Assembly (NCBI RefSeq): GCF_003781945.1
Contig: NZ_RJJW01000002.1
Coordinates: 490,864 to 540,387, forward strand
Source: Halorubrum sp. CSM-61
GTDB taxonomy: Archaea; Halobacteriota; Halobacteria; Halobacteriales; Haloferacaceae
Length of the DNA: 49,524 bases
Reading direction: 5' to 3'
Positions within the stretch are counted from its first letter, which is position 1. Every line of letters begins with the position of its first letter. The notes beneath the pieces are model-generated. The model was given only the letters and a program-made list of their open reading frames with translations. It had not been told where the DNA came from and did not search any database. This document shows positions 24,291 through 32,346 of this stretch, piece after piece. The position numbers and the translations under genes were made by a program.

Positions 24291-25117
24291 TGGACCCCCT
24301 CCCGAGCCGCCGACCGCCGGTCCGAGCGGCGGTCAGAAGCTCGACCGGCGTCCCGCTCCGCGTCCCGGTCGGCGGTCGGTCCCGCGTTCGGTCTCGCGTT
24401 CGTGTCGCGGTCCGAGCGCCGCCCGCTCGCCGCGGTCGAGTCCTCACCTCCGGCCCGGTCGCCATCCTCGACCGCCGATCGCTCGTCGGCGGCCTTCGCC
24501 AGGATGGCGTCGACGGTTCGGCCGGCCGGATCGGCGTCGAGGGTGTGGCTCCGGACGGAGAGAGCGCCCGAGACGCCGCCCTCCGAGGAGGAAAGGTAGG
24601 GGGCGGCGACGGGGTCGCTCGTCCAGGTTCCCTCGTCGACGCGACGCGCGGCGTCGGTCCGCGAACGGCCCTCCGCGCGCATCGTCGCCCGGACCGCCGC
24701 CTCCCGGAGCCGACGGCGACGGTCGTTCTCCGACCCCGCGGAGAGGAACCGACGCAGTTGCCCGCCGCCGTCGCCGTCGAACGACGCGCCGGGATGCGTC
24801 GCCGTCAGGACGCCCTCGACGGCCGGCGGCGTCGCCTCGCTGACGCCGCGGACGCGCTGTGCCGCCGCGAGGAGCGACGCGAGCCCGACCGCCAGCAGGC
24901 CGAGGACCGCCAGCACCACGTAGTCGCTCCCGAGAGCCTCGATCGCCGCGTCGATCCGGAGCAGGCCCTCCGTCTCCGGAGCGAAGGCGACGAGCAGTCC
25001 GGCGCCGAGCGCCGCGACCCCCGCCAGGAGGAGCAGGACGCGGATCGCCCGGCCGACGCCGGCGAGCAGCCCTCCGGCGCCGGGTCGGCGCGTCTCCGCA
25101 CCGCTCGGGTCGGTCAC
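24287..25117 (-). CDS. Membrane protein, DUF7269-like
   Basis: From GTG 25117 it is 276 residues; a longer Arg-rich frame to 25270 is a shadow of the upstream gene. Two hydrophobic helices occur near the N-terminus (VLLLLAGVAALGAGLLVAF, YVVLAVLGLLAVGLASLLAA), then a soluble domain with GRSRTDAARRVDEGTWTSD and PYLSSSEGG. The tail is Arg/Asp-rich repeats (SDRRSDRRS). It overlaps both neighbours by four bases, so the operon is tightly coupled. I assign DUF7269 by operon position and pattern. Confidence 0.75.
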   Translation of the reverse strand: MTDPSGAETRRPGAGGLLAGVGRAIRVLLLLAGVAALGAGLLVAFAPETEGLLRIDAAIEALGSDYVVLAVLGLLAVGLASLLAAAQRVRGVSEATPPAVEGVLTATHPGASFDGDGGGQLRRFLSAGSENDRRRRLREAAVRATMRAEGRSRTDAARRVDEGTWTSDPVAAPYLSSSEGGVSGALSVRSHTLDADPAGRTVDAILAKAADERSAVEDGDRAGGEDSTAASGRRSDRDTNARPNAGPTADRDAERDAGRASDRRSDRRSAAREGVQ

Positions 25118-25797
25118 GTCGCACCGCCCTCCAGCGCTCGGAGTCCCTCGCGGGCCCGGTCGACCTCCGCGTCGACCGAGCGGCCGCCGTAGTGCACGTG
25201 CTCGAACGCGGAGACGATCGACTCGACGGCGTCGCGGTCGAGGCCGCGAGCGCGAGCGAGCGCCCGGCACTCGTCCGGGGTCGTCGTCGCGGGGCGCTCC
25301 GGGTTCAGCCGGCGTATCACCGCCACCCAGGCCCGGTCCACGTCGTGTTCAGGGTCCGTCCCGGGCCAGCGTCCGGCCGCCGACCGCGTCCCGGCTCCGG
25401 CGGTCGCTCGGGAGTCGCGCCCGATGAGATCGGCCAGCGCGTCCCGGTACCGATACGCCAGCGCGGCCACCCCCAGAACCGCCACGACCGGCAGGAGGAG
25501 ACGGAAGAGCCGGCTCAACAGCGCGATCAGGCGGTCGAACAGCGAGGGTTCGTCGACCGCGGTCGCGCCGCCGGCGGCCCCGCTGGCGGCCCCGCCGCCG
25601 CTCTCCGCGCCGCCGCTCTCGATCGACTCCTGAATCGCGGCCGCGTCGTCCTGTCCTATCGGCAGGCTCTCCCAGTCCGGGTTTATCTCCTCGTCCGGAT
25701 CGGTCGTCAGGCTCGTGTCCAGCGTCGTGGACGCGACGCTCAGCGACGTGATCGCCAACAGCGCTATCAGCGCCGACAGCAGTCGCGACCGATTCAT
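25114..25797 (-). CDS. DUF4129 domain protein
   Basis: This 227-residue protein has an N-terminal signal or anchor (LLSALIALLAITSLSVAS), a Gly/Ala-rich extracytoplasmic linker, a membrane helix LLLPVVAVLGVAALAYRY near residue 105, and a cytoplasmic DUF4129 domain (AVIRRLNPERPATTTPDECR, SAFEHVHYGGRSVDAE). It is first in the operon and so sets its expression. DUF4129 proteins often accompany MoxR/DUF58 or transglutaminase clusters. Confidence 0.88.
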   Translation of the reverse strand: MNRSRLLSALIALLAITSLSVASTTLDTSLTTDPDEEINPDWESLPIGQDDAAAIQESIESGGAESGGGAASGAAGGATAVDEPSLFDRLIALLSRLFRLLLPVVAVLGVAALAYRYRDALADLIGRDSRATAGAGTRSAAGRWPGTDPEHDVDRAWVAVIRRLNPERPATTTPDECRALARARGLDRDAVESIVSAFEHVHYGGRSVDAEVDRAREGLRALEGGAT

Positions 25798-25984
25798 GAA
25801 TCGGGAGACGACGCGACGGACTGACAGCCGCTACTCGGCGACTCGGTGAGGACCAACTGCATTCACTGGGTGACCGCGCCACGGAGGGTTTAGTATAGAC
25901 ACCGTAACGACCGCGAGGCCCTCGCTATGGGGACGAGCCGAGAGGCGAACGGCCTCCCGTGACCGGAGCGTTCGGTCCGAGCGG

Positions 25985-27805
25985 CTAGCCGGAGTAGTAG
26001 TACTCGCCCTCGCGCTTCTGGGAGCTGTCGAGCTGCGAGCCCGGCTTGTTGATCCGGGGGCGACCCGTCCGCTCGTCGCGGCGGAAGGTGATGTCGAGGT
26101 CGGCGAGGAACTCGTTCATCCCCTCGCGCATCTCCTGTGGCGGGGTCGCGTGCCCGCGCTCGGCCGGCTCGCCGTCGAACACCATCAGGCGGTCGGCCAG
26201 CAGGTCGATCATGTAGATGTCGTGGTCGATCACCATCACGGTCGCGTCGTGGTTCTCCGCGTACCGACGGATCGCCGTCGTCGCGCGCACCCGCTGTTCG
26301 ACGTCGAGGTGCGCGGAGGGCTCGTCGAGGAGGTAGAGGTCGGCCTCCTCGGAGAGGCACGCCGCGATGGCGACGCGCTGACGCTCCCCGCCCGAGAGGT
26401 CGGTGAGATTCTGCTCCATCACGCGGTCGAGCTGGAGCGGTTGAGCGATCTCCGTGTTCCAGTAGGAGCTACCGAACTCGTCGGTGATCGACGCGAGGAA
26501 CGCGTCGACGCGCATCGGCTGGTCGATGTCGATGTACTGCGGCTTGTACGCGATGTCGAGCGCGAAGTCGAGCTCGCCCTCGTCCGGCTCCAGCGAGCCG
26601 GCGAACAGCTTCGCGAGGGTCGACTTCCCGATCCCGTTCGGCCCGACCACGCCGAGCACCTCGGAGCGGTTGATCTCGCCGCCCTCGACGTGTAGCTCGA
26701 ACTCGCCCTCCCCGTAGGACTTCGTGAGCTCGGGATACTCGACCAGCGTCTCGCTCCGTGAAGAGACCCGCGGGGCGTGCTCCTCGAAGGTGATCGCGGA
26801 CGGCCGGATCCGCATGTTCTCGTTGTCGAGGTACCCCTTCAGGTACTCGTTGATCCCGTTGCGGACCGACTTGGGATCGGTGATGACCCCGTACGCCCCC
26901 GGCTCCCCGTACGCGACGTGGAGTGTGTCGGCGAGGAGGTCGAGGATGGCGAGGTCGTGCTCGACGACGAGCATCGAGCGCTCGGCGGCGTCGTCGTCCG
27001 CGAGCTCGCGGATGAGCCGGGCGACGACCATCCGCTGGCCGATGTCGAGGTACGGCGTGATCTCGTCGAGGAAGTAGAAGTCGGCGTCGCGGGCGAGACA
27101 CGCCGCGATGGCGACGCGCTGGAGCTCCCCGCCGGAGATGGAGTCGATCGACTGGTCCATCACCGGGTCGATGTTGAGCCGGTCGATGAGGGAGTCGAGC
27201 GCGCCGCGCTCGTCGGTGCGTTCCAACAGCTCGCGGGTGTTGCCGTCGAACTGGTTCGGGATCTGGTCGACGTACTGCGGCTTGCGCGCGACCGTCACGT
27301 CGCCCTCTTTCAGCGATTCGAGGTAGTTCTGGAGTCCCGTGCCGCGGAACCGGTCGAGCACGCGCTCCCAGTCGCCCTCCGACCCGTGGTCGCCGAGATT
27401 CGGAATCATCTCGCCGGCGAGCGCGTGGACCGCCGTCGACTTCCCGATCCCGTTCGGGCCGAGGATGCCGGTGACGTTGCCCGGCTCCGGGGTCGGCAGC
27501 CCGTACAGCGAGAAGGCGTTGTCGCCGTAGCGGTGGACCGGCTCCTCGTCGAGCTCGGAGGGGAGGTTGATGATCTCGATCGCGTCGAACGGGCACTTCT
27601 CGACGCAGATCCCGCAGGTCTCGCCGAGGCAGATCTCCTCGGAGATGTGGATCTGGTCCGGGTCGCCCTCGACCGCGTCCTCGCCGCGCTTCGTTATGCA
27701 CTCCTTGCCCGTCCGGTTGGGCGGGCAGTAGTTCATACACTCGTAGTTACACCGGTCGGGCTGACACCGATCGAGGTCCACGACCGCGATACTGTCGTCC
27801 GCCAT
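25985..27805 (-). CDS. ABCE1/RLI ribosome-recycling ATPase
   Basis: From ATG 27805 it is 606 residues; 11 more codons upstream overlap the previous gene. The N-terminal Fe-S domain has Cys at 14, 19, 23, 27 and 59, 64, 67, 71 for two 4Fe-4S clusters. Two ABC cassettes follow, each with GPNGIGKST, an SGGE(L/R)QR signature and Walker B (YFLDEITPYLD, YLLDEPSAHLD). ABCE1 splits ribosomes after termination and has a role in initiation. The ATG follows the EMC6-like stop by one base (TGAgATG). Confidence 0.97.
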   Translation of the reverse strand: MADDSIAVVDLDRCQPDRCNYECMNYCPPNRTGKECITKRGEDAVEGDPDQIHISEEICLGETCGICVEKCPFDAIEIINLPSELDEEPVHRYGDNAFSLYGLPTPEPGNVTGILGPNGIGKSTAVHALAGEMIPNLGDHGSEGDWERVLDRFRGTGLQNYLESLKEGDVTVARKPQYVDQIPNQFDGNTRELLERTDERGALDSLIDRLNIDPVMDQSIDSISGGELQRVAIAACLARDADFYFLDEITPYLDIGQRMVVARLIRELADDDAAERSMLVVEHDLAILDLLADTLHVAYGEPGAYGVITDPKSVRNGINEYLKGYLDNENMRIRPSAITFEEHAPRVSSRSETLVEYPELTKSYGEGEFELHVEGGEINRSEVLGVVGPNGIGKSTLAKLFAGSLEPDEGELDFALDIAYKPQYIDIDQPMRVDAFLASITDEFGSSYWNTEIAQPLQLDRVMEQNLTDLSGGERQRVAIAACLSEEADLYLLDEPSAHLDVEQRVRATTAIRRYAENHDATVMVIDHDIYMIDLLADRLMVFDGEPAERGHATPPQEMREGMNEFLADLDITFRRDERTGRPRINKPGSQLDSSQKREGEYYYSG

Positions 27806-27806
27806 C

Positions 27807-28115
27807 TCAAGCCACCAGTTGGACGCCGGCCGTCGCAAGCACGGTGTAGCTGATGAACCACAGCGTGAACGTCAGAAACGCCACGTAGAGGTTGTCCTTG
27901 ACGCCGAAGTCGCCGACGCCGATGGCCTTGTACAGCGGGTACTGGGCGACCACGAACGCGCCCATCACCAACACGATGGTCGTGCTGGCGGCGTCGACCG
28001 GATCCGTCCCGACGTACGCGGCCGAGACGACGCCGGCGACGATCCCCGCGAGACAGCAGATCGTCGTGACGACCACGCTTCGGGTGTGGCCCGTTATTCC
28101 GGAGTCGTTGCTCAT
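27807..28115 (-). CDS. EMC6-like membrane protein
   Basis: This 102-residue protein from ATG 28115 has three membrane helices (VVVTTICCLAGIVAGVVSAA, STTIVLVMGAFVVAQYPLY, YVAFLTFTLWFISYTVLATA). The arrangement resembles EMC6/Rab5-interacting family (PF07019) proteins, a conserved part of the ER membrane protein insertase in eukaryotes with archaeal homologues. It is immediately followed by ABCE1/RLI, implying coupled translation. Assignment is by pattern; a profile search would settle it. Confidence 0.75.
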   Translation of the reverse strand: MSNDSGITGHTRSVVVTTICCLAGIVAGVVSAAYVGTDPVDAASTTIVLVMGAFVVAQYPLYKAIGVGDFGVKDNLYVAFLTFTLWFISYTVLATAGVQLVA

Positions 28116-28401
28116 ACGAATCAATCGACGTGCACAGGTGAAAAGCCGTTCGTTCCGCCGAGCGCTCCGGCTCCGAGCGCGTCGTCGTCGCCGCGCTCCC
28201 GACCCCTGCAGACGACCGACGGCGGAGCGCGCGCGAGCCGCATCGCTGACTGACTGGTCAGTCTATCGGCCATTTACCGGAAAATATCACCTTATACCAC
28301 GCCGATAACCAGCAATAAATTCCGGATCAGGCGTCAAAACCCCCGTTCGAGCGGCGTGACGCATCAACATTTATGACGTTGTGCAGTTTCGATTCGTAAC
28401 G

Positions 28402-28683
28402 ATGGAAGGAACTCAAACGGAGGGGCTCGACGACCTCCCGCCGAGCGCCAAGCTCGTCTTCAAGGTGCTCGAGTACAACGGGCCGTTGACCCAGAAGGGG
28501 ATCGTCCAGGAGTCGATGCTGTCGGCCCGAACCGTCCGCTACGCGCTCGAACGGCTGGAGGGGATCGGCGTCGTCGACGAGGACGTCTACTTCGCGGACG
28601 CCCGGCAGAACCTCTACAAGCTCACCGAGCCCGCACAGGAGTTCACGGGCGACGAGAGCGAGGCCTCCTGTACCGCCGACTGA
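28402..28683 (+). CDS. MarR-like winged-helix regulator
   Basis: This 93-residue protein: SAKLVFKVLEYNGPLTQKGI, ESMLSARTVRYALERLEGIG (recognition helix) and VVDEDVYFADARQNLYKL (wing). It is a small dimeric DNA-binding regulator common in Halobacteria. A catttatgac box about 28 bases upstream of the ATG (near 28370) indicates a leaderless transcript. The target is unknown. Confidence 0.9.
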   Translation: MEGTQTEGLDDLPPSAKLVFKVLEYNGPLTQKGIVQESMLSARTVRYALERLEGIGVVDEDVYFADARQNLYKLTEPAQEFTGDESEASCTAD

Positions 28684-28707
28684 GCCGCCGCCGCGTCTCT
28701 CCGGCCT

Positions 28708-29028
28708 CTACTCGGCGTCCTCCGCAGATATTTCTCGCGCTCCGCGCACGGCCTCGGCGACGGTGAGCCCGACGGCGACGAGCAGCGCGAACGTCGCCGC
28801 CAGTACGAACGCCAGCAGCAGGAACCACGCGTCCGGACCGAACAGCGGGTAGTCCCGGGTGTCGATCACCGGCCCGAGGAGCTCCAGCGTCCGGACCGCG
28901 TACAGGAGGACCGCGAGGACCGCACCGGCGACGAGGCCGACGCGGACGTTCCGGTAGAACGCCAGCGACTCCAAGAGCACGAGCATCGGCGGCTTGGTCG
29001 ACCGGTCGGCCGGACTGTCGTCGCTCAC
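28708..29028 (-). CDS. Small two-helix membrane protein (DUF7536-like)
   Basis: From GTG 29028 it is 106 residues; much longer frames upstream are shadows of neighbouring genes. Two membrane segments (VGLVAGAVLAVLLYAVRTL, FLLLAFVLAATFALLVAVGL) flank an outside loop, with charged N- and C-termini. It is conserved-looking but of unknown function. DUF7536 is my tentative label. It is convergent with the MarR-like gene. Confidence 0.7.
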   Translation of the reverse strand: MSDDSPADRSTKPPMLVLLESLAFYRNVRVGLVAGAVLAVLLYAVRTLELLGPVIDTRDYPLFGPDAWFLLLAFVLAATFALLVAVGLTVAEAVRGAREISAEDAE

Positions 29029-29178
29029 GGGCGCCCTTGCGAGCGCGCGCGCAAAGAGCCATCGGAACGCGGGAGGGGGGACGATCGGAACGCGGAGACC
29101 ATCACGATCGAATATTCGTGTCTCAGGACCTGAAAACGCGAGACAGCCGTCAAGTGGGGCCGGGGCGAACGGTCGCGT

Positions 29179-30153
29179 ATGGCCAGAGTCGTGCTGTCGG
29201 CGTTCCCGATGATCGATCCGGAGACGTACCGCGAGGTCCTCGGCGACGCGGTCGACGAGCCCGTCGAGATCGAGGTCGCCGAGCTGGGATCGACCGAGAA
29301 CCTGATCGCGGCGGCCGACGGAGCCGACGCGGTGGTGACCGACATCGACACCCCGGTCACCGCCGAGGCGCTCGACGCGCTCGACCTCCGGGCGGTGGTC
29401 CGGTCTGCGGTCGGCGTCGACAACGTCGACGTCGGGGCCGCCGCGGAGCGCGGCGTCACCGTCACCCGCGTCCCCGACTACTGCACCGACGAGGTGGCGG
29501 CCCACTCCGTCTCGCTGCTGCTCGCCTGCCTCCGGTCGCTGAAGTCCTACGACGACGACGTCGCCGCCGGCGGCTGGAGCTGGGAGGCCGGGCGACCGGT
29601 CCGTCGCGTGAGCGCGTCGACCGTCGGGTTCGTCTCGTTCGGCCCGATCGCCCGGCGCGCGGCCGAGCAGATCGCCGGGTTCGACGCCGACCTCGTCGCC
29701 TACGACCCCTTCGTCGAGTCCGGGGAGATGAGAGAGTACGGCGTCGAGAAGGCCGAGTTCGACGAGCTGTTCGACCGCGCCGACCACGTGGGGGTCTACG
29801 CCCCCCTGACGGACGCGACCCGGGGCATGGTCGACGCCGACGCGCTCGGTCGTCTCGACGAGGACTCCGTGGTCGTCAACGTTGGGCGCGGGCCGGTCGT
29901 CGACGCCGACGCGCTGCTCGACGCGCTGGAGTCGGGGGCGATCAAGGGCGCCGGCCTCGACGTGCTCGCCGAGGAGCCGCCCGAGGACGACCCGCTCGTC
30001 GGGCGCGACGACACGCTCGTCACGCCGCACGCGGCGTGGTACAGCGAGGAGGCCCGCGACGACCTGAACCGGAGCGGCGCCGCCGACGTGGCCGCCGTGC
30101 TCAACGGCGAGACCCCGGAGGGGAGGGTCGATCCGAACGCCGACTGGCTCTGA
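29179..30153 (+). CDS. D-isomer 2-hydroxyacid dehydrogenase family (CtBP/SerA-like)
   Basis: This 324-residue protein has an N-terminal substrate domain and NAD-binding core with catalytic Arg in VVNVGRGPVVD, Glu in LDVLAEEPPEDDPL and His in VTPHAAWYSEE. The dinucleotide loop reads VGFVSFGPIARR rather than the usual GxGxxG, so the middle Gly is Ser. Substrate is unknown; annotation as C-terminal-binding-protein-like or phosphoglycerate dehydrogenase-like is family level only. It stands alone. Confidence 0.9.
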   Translation: MARVVLSAFPMIDPETYREVLGDAVDEPVEIEVAELGSTENLIAAADGADAVVTDIDTPVTAEALDALDLRAVVRSAVGVDNVDVGAAAERGVTVTRVPDYCTDEVAAHSVSLLLACLRSLKSYDDDVAAGGWSWEAGRPVRRVSASTVGFVSFGPIARRAAEQIAGFDADLVAYDPFVESGEMREYGVEKAEFDELFDRADHVGVYAPLTDATRGMVDADALGRLDEDSVVVNVGRGPVVDADALLDALESGAIKGAGLDVLAEEPPEDDPLVGRDDTLVTPHAAWYSEEARDDLNRSGAADVAAVLNGETPEGRVDPNADWL

Positions 30154-30184
30154 CTGGACGAGAGGAAGAGACGACGGATCGCGG

Positions 30185-30991
30185 CTACAGCCGGTCAAGC
30201 GCGTCGAATCCGCCCTCGTCCTCGTCGCGGTCACCGTCGCCGCCGTCGTCTTCGTCCCCTCCCTCGTCCGATCCCGCCTCGGCCGCGTCGAGCGCGCCGC
30301 CGTCGAGGCCCGCCGCGAGCCCGGGACCGAGGTCGTAGGTGTCGCGCACCGTCTGCGCCAGCACCCCCTCGCGGTCGAAGACGACGTAGACGGCGACGAA
30401 GTCGTGCGCGGCGGGCCGGAGGACGAACACCTCGCGGGGGTCGTCGTCCTCGCGCGACTCGTTGACGCGCGCGACGAGGGGTTCGATCGGGAGCCGGCCC
30501 GCCCTGAGGTCGGCGAACGCGTCGCCGCCCGGCGCGTCGGCGAACAGGTACAGCGCGCCGTTCGGCTCGCCGTCGTTCGACCGCGTGGTGATCGAGCCGA
30601 CGGCCTCGCCCGCGGAGCGGAGCTGGTCCCACGCGTCGACGGCGGCCTCGAACATCCCCTCCACGCCGTCCGCGAACCGGAAGCGGCTCTCGCGGACGAC
30701 CTCGACGTCGGCGAAGCGGGCCGACCCGTCGGTCCACGCCAGCGTCGCGTCGACGACGAACCCGGGCTGCAGCGACGCCGCGCGGTCGGCGATATCGCCC
30801 TCGTAGCCCTCGGCGGCGGCGTACAGCGGGTCGAACCGGTCCTCGGCGTCGGGGTCGGTCGGGTCGATCGGTCCCTCCGAGTGCTCGACGAGGACGAACT
30901 CCTCGGGGGGGTCTGACGGCCCGGTCCCGTCGATGTCGGGACGCGGGCGGCGGTCGTGGACGCGGAAACGGCCGCTCGTCGTCGGTTCCAT
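30185..30991 (-). CDS. Conserved haloarchaeal protein, DUF6663-like
   Basis: From ATG 30991 it is 268 residues: MEPTTSGRFRVHDRRPRPD, ending in an acidic Asp/Gly/Glu repeat tail. The middle (ADVEVVRESRFRFADGVEGM, DFVAVYVVFDREGVLAQTVR) is alpha/beta. I recognise no catalytic motif. DUF6663 is tentative. It is divergent from the methyltransferase, with 108 bases between starts, and convergent with the dehydrogenase. Confidence 0.72.
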   Translation of the reverse strand: MEPTTSGRFRVHDRRPRPDIDGTGPSDPPEEFVLVEHSEGPIDPTDPDAEDRFDPLYAAAEGYEGDIADRAASLQPGFVVDATLAWTDGSARFADVEVVRESRFRFADGVEGMFEAAVDAWDQLRSAGEAVGSITTRSNDGEPNGALYLFADAPGGDAFADLRAGRLPIEPLVARVNESREDDDPREVFVLRPAAHDFVAVYVVFDREGVLAQTVRDTYDLGPGLAAGLDGGALDAAEAGSDEGGDEDDGGDGDRDEDEGGFDALDRL

Positions 30992-31099
30992 ACCCGACGG
31001 TCGGGCGGCGGGCGGAAAAGCCGGTCGGAACGGGGCACGCCGGATCCGGACACGCCGGATCCGTATCGTTATGGGGCGGGCGACCCAACCGAGCGGTAA

Positions 31100-31723
31100 A
31101 TGGGGATCCTCGAGGACAAGTCGAACGCCCGCCTGTTCTACAAGTACCTCTCGAAGGTGTACGACCGGGTCAATCGGTTCACGTGGACCGAGGAGATGCG
31201 CGCGGAGGCGCTCTCGTGGCTGGAGTTCGGCGACGATCCGAAAGTGCTCGACGTGGGCTGTGGCACCGGGTTCGCCACCGAGGGACTGCTCGAACACGCC
31301 GACGACGTCCACGGGCTCGACCAGAGCGTCCACCAGATGGAGAAGGCGTTCGAGAAGTTCGGGAAACACGACCGCGTCAACTTCTACCGCGGCGACGCCG
31401 AGCGGCTCCCGTTCCGCGACGACACGTTCGACGTCGTCTGGTCCTCGGGGTCGATCGAGTACTGGCCGAACCCGGTCGAGGGGCTCCGGGAGCTCCGCCG
31501 GGTCGCGAAGCCGGGCGGGCAGGTGCTCGTCGTCGGCCCCGACTACCCGCACAACCCCGTCCTCCAGCGGGTCGCCGACGCGATCATGCTGTTCTACGAC
31601 GAGGACGGGGCCGACCGGATGTTCGAGGCGGCCGGCTACGAGGAGTTCGAACACCACATCCAGCGGGCGAGCCCGCAGAGCCCGCGCGCGATCACGACGG
31701 TCGCTCGGATCCCGGAAGAGTAG
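31100..31723 (+). CDS. SAM-dependent methyltransferase, UbiE/MPBQ-like
   Basis: This 207-residue protein: motif I VLDVGCGTGFATEG near residue 49, the acidic loop HGLDQSVHQMEKAF, FDVVWSSGSIEYWPNPVEGL, and RRVAKPGGQVLVVGPDYPHN. The pattern is that of class I methyltransferases close to plant MPBQ/MSBQ and archaeal quinone methyltransferases, so a role in menaquinone methylation is likely but not proven. A TATCGTTATGG-like box lies just before the ATG. Confidence 0.85.
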   Translation: MGILEDKSNARLFYKYLSKVYDRVNRFTWTEEMRAEALSWLEFGDDPKVLDVGCGTGFATEGLLEHADDVHGLDQSVHQMEKAFEKFGKHDRVNFYRGDAERLPFRDDTFDVVWSSGSIEYWPNPVEGLRELRRVAKPGGQVLVVGPDYPHNPVLQRVADAIMLFYDEDGADRMFEAAGYEEFEHHIQRASPQSPRAITTVARIPEE

Positions 31724-31773
31724 CGACGCGGCGGTCGGGCGGCTCTCTCTCCTCCTCTCCCCGCCTCCCCCTC

Positions 31774-32298
31774 CTACCCCGACTCGACGATCGTCTCCAG
31801 CGTCGCGACGGGTCGACCGCCGACCGAAACCTCGACGGTCACCGTTCGCCCGGGTTCGAGGGTCGGGTCGTTGGTTCCCGCGACCCGGAAGGACGCCGAC
31901 CCGCCGACGCGCCAGTCGCCGTCGGTCGCCGCGTTGAACGCGCCCGTCGGCCCGGGGTGAAATCCCGCAGCGGAGAAGAACGGGACCGGCGGCTGTCGGG
32001 CGAGCGGCTCCCCGTCGACGCGCACTCGGACGTCCAGCTCGCTCGCGTCGAGCGCGTCGCCGCCGCGGTGCGTGACCGCGATCCGATCGTCGGTCGCCGA
32101 CAGCGACAGGGAGGCCGTCGGCGCCGGCTCGGCCGGGGCGTCGATCGCCGCGGTCACGACGCCGCCCGCCAGCACGACCGTGATGGCGAGCAGCAGGACG
32201 CCCGCGACCGGGGCGAGCCCGCGGGCGGACGGGGCGGCCGCCGGTCTCGTCTCCGTCGGCGAGTTCGTCTCGGTCGGGGGGTCGGCGTCGGTGGACAC
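31774..32298 (-). CDS. Type IV pilin-like protein
   Basis: This 174-residue protein has a prepilin-type signal ARGLAPVAGVLLLAITVVLA after a 25-residue Thr/Pro/Ala-rich leader, as in haloarchaeal archaellin/type IV pilin N-terminal domains. The rest is a beta-rich secreted domain (LSATDDRIAVTHRGGDALDA). PibD-type peptidase probably cleaves near Gly27. It may be a minor pilin or an anchored sensor; no pilus-assembly genes are nearby. Confidence 0.85.
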   Translation of the reverse strand: MSTDADPPTETNSPTETRPAAAPSARGLAPVAGVLLLAITVVLAGGVVTAAIDAPAEPAPTASLSLSATDDRIAVTHRGGDALDASELDVRVRVDGEPLARQPPVPFFSAAGFHPGPTGAFNAATDGDWRVGGSASFRVAGTNDPTLEPGRTVTVEVSVGGRPVATLETIVESG

Positions 32299-32346
32299 GG
32301 AGGGCGTGCCGCGGTATCCGTAAAAAGCGTCGGGGCGGGCCGGGCC

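Noticed and set aside
28708-31053. 781-codon minus-strand frame
   Set aside because: Only its last 106 codons are a credible membrane protein; the rest is a shadow of the dehydrogenase and the DUF6663-like gene.
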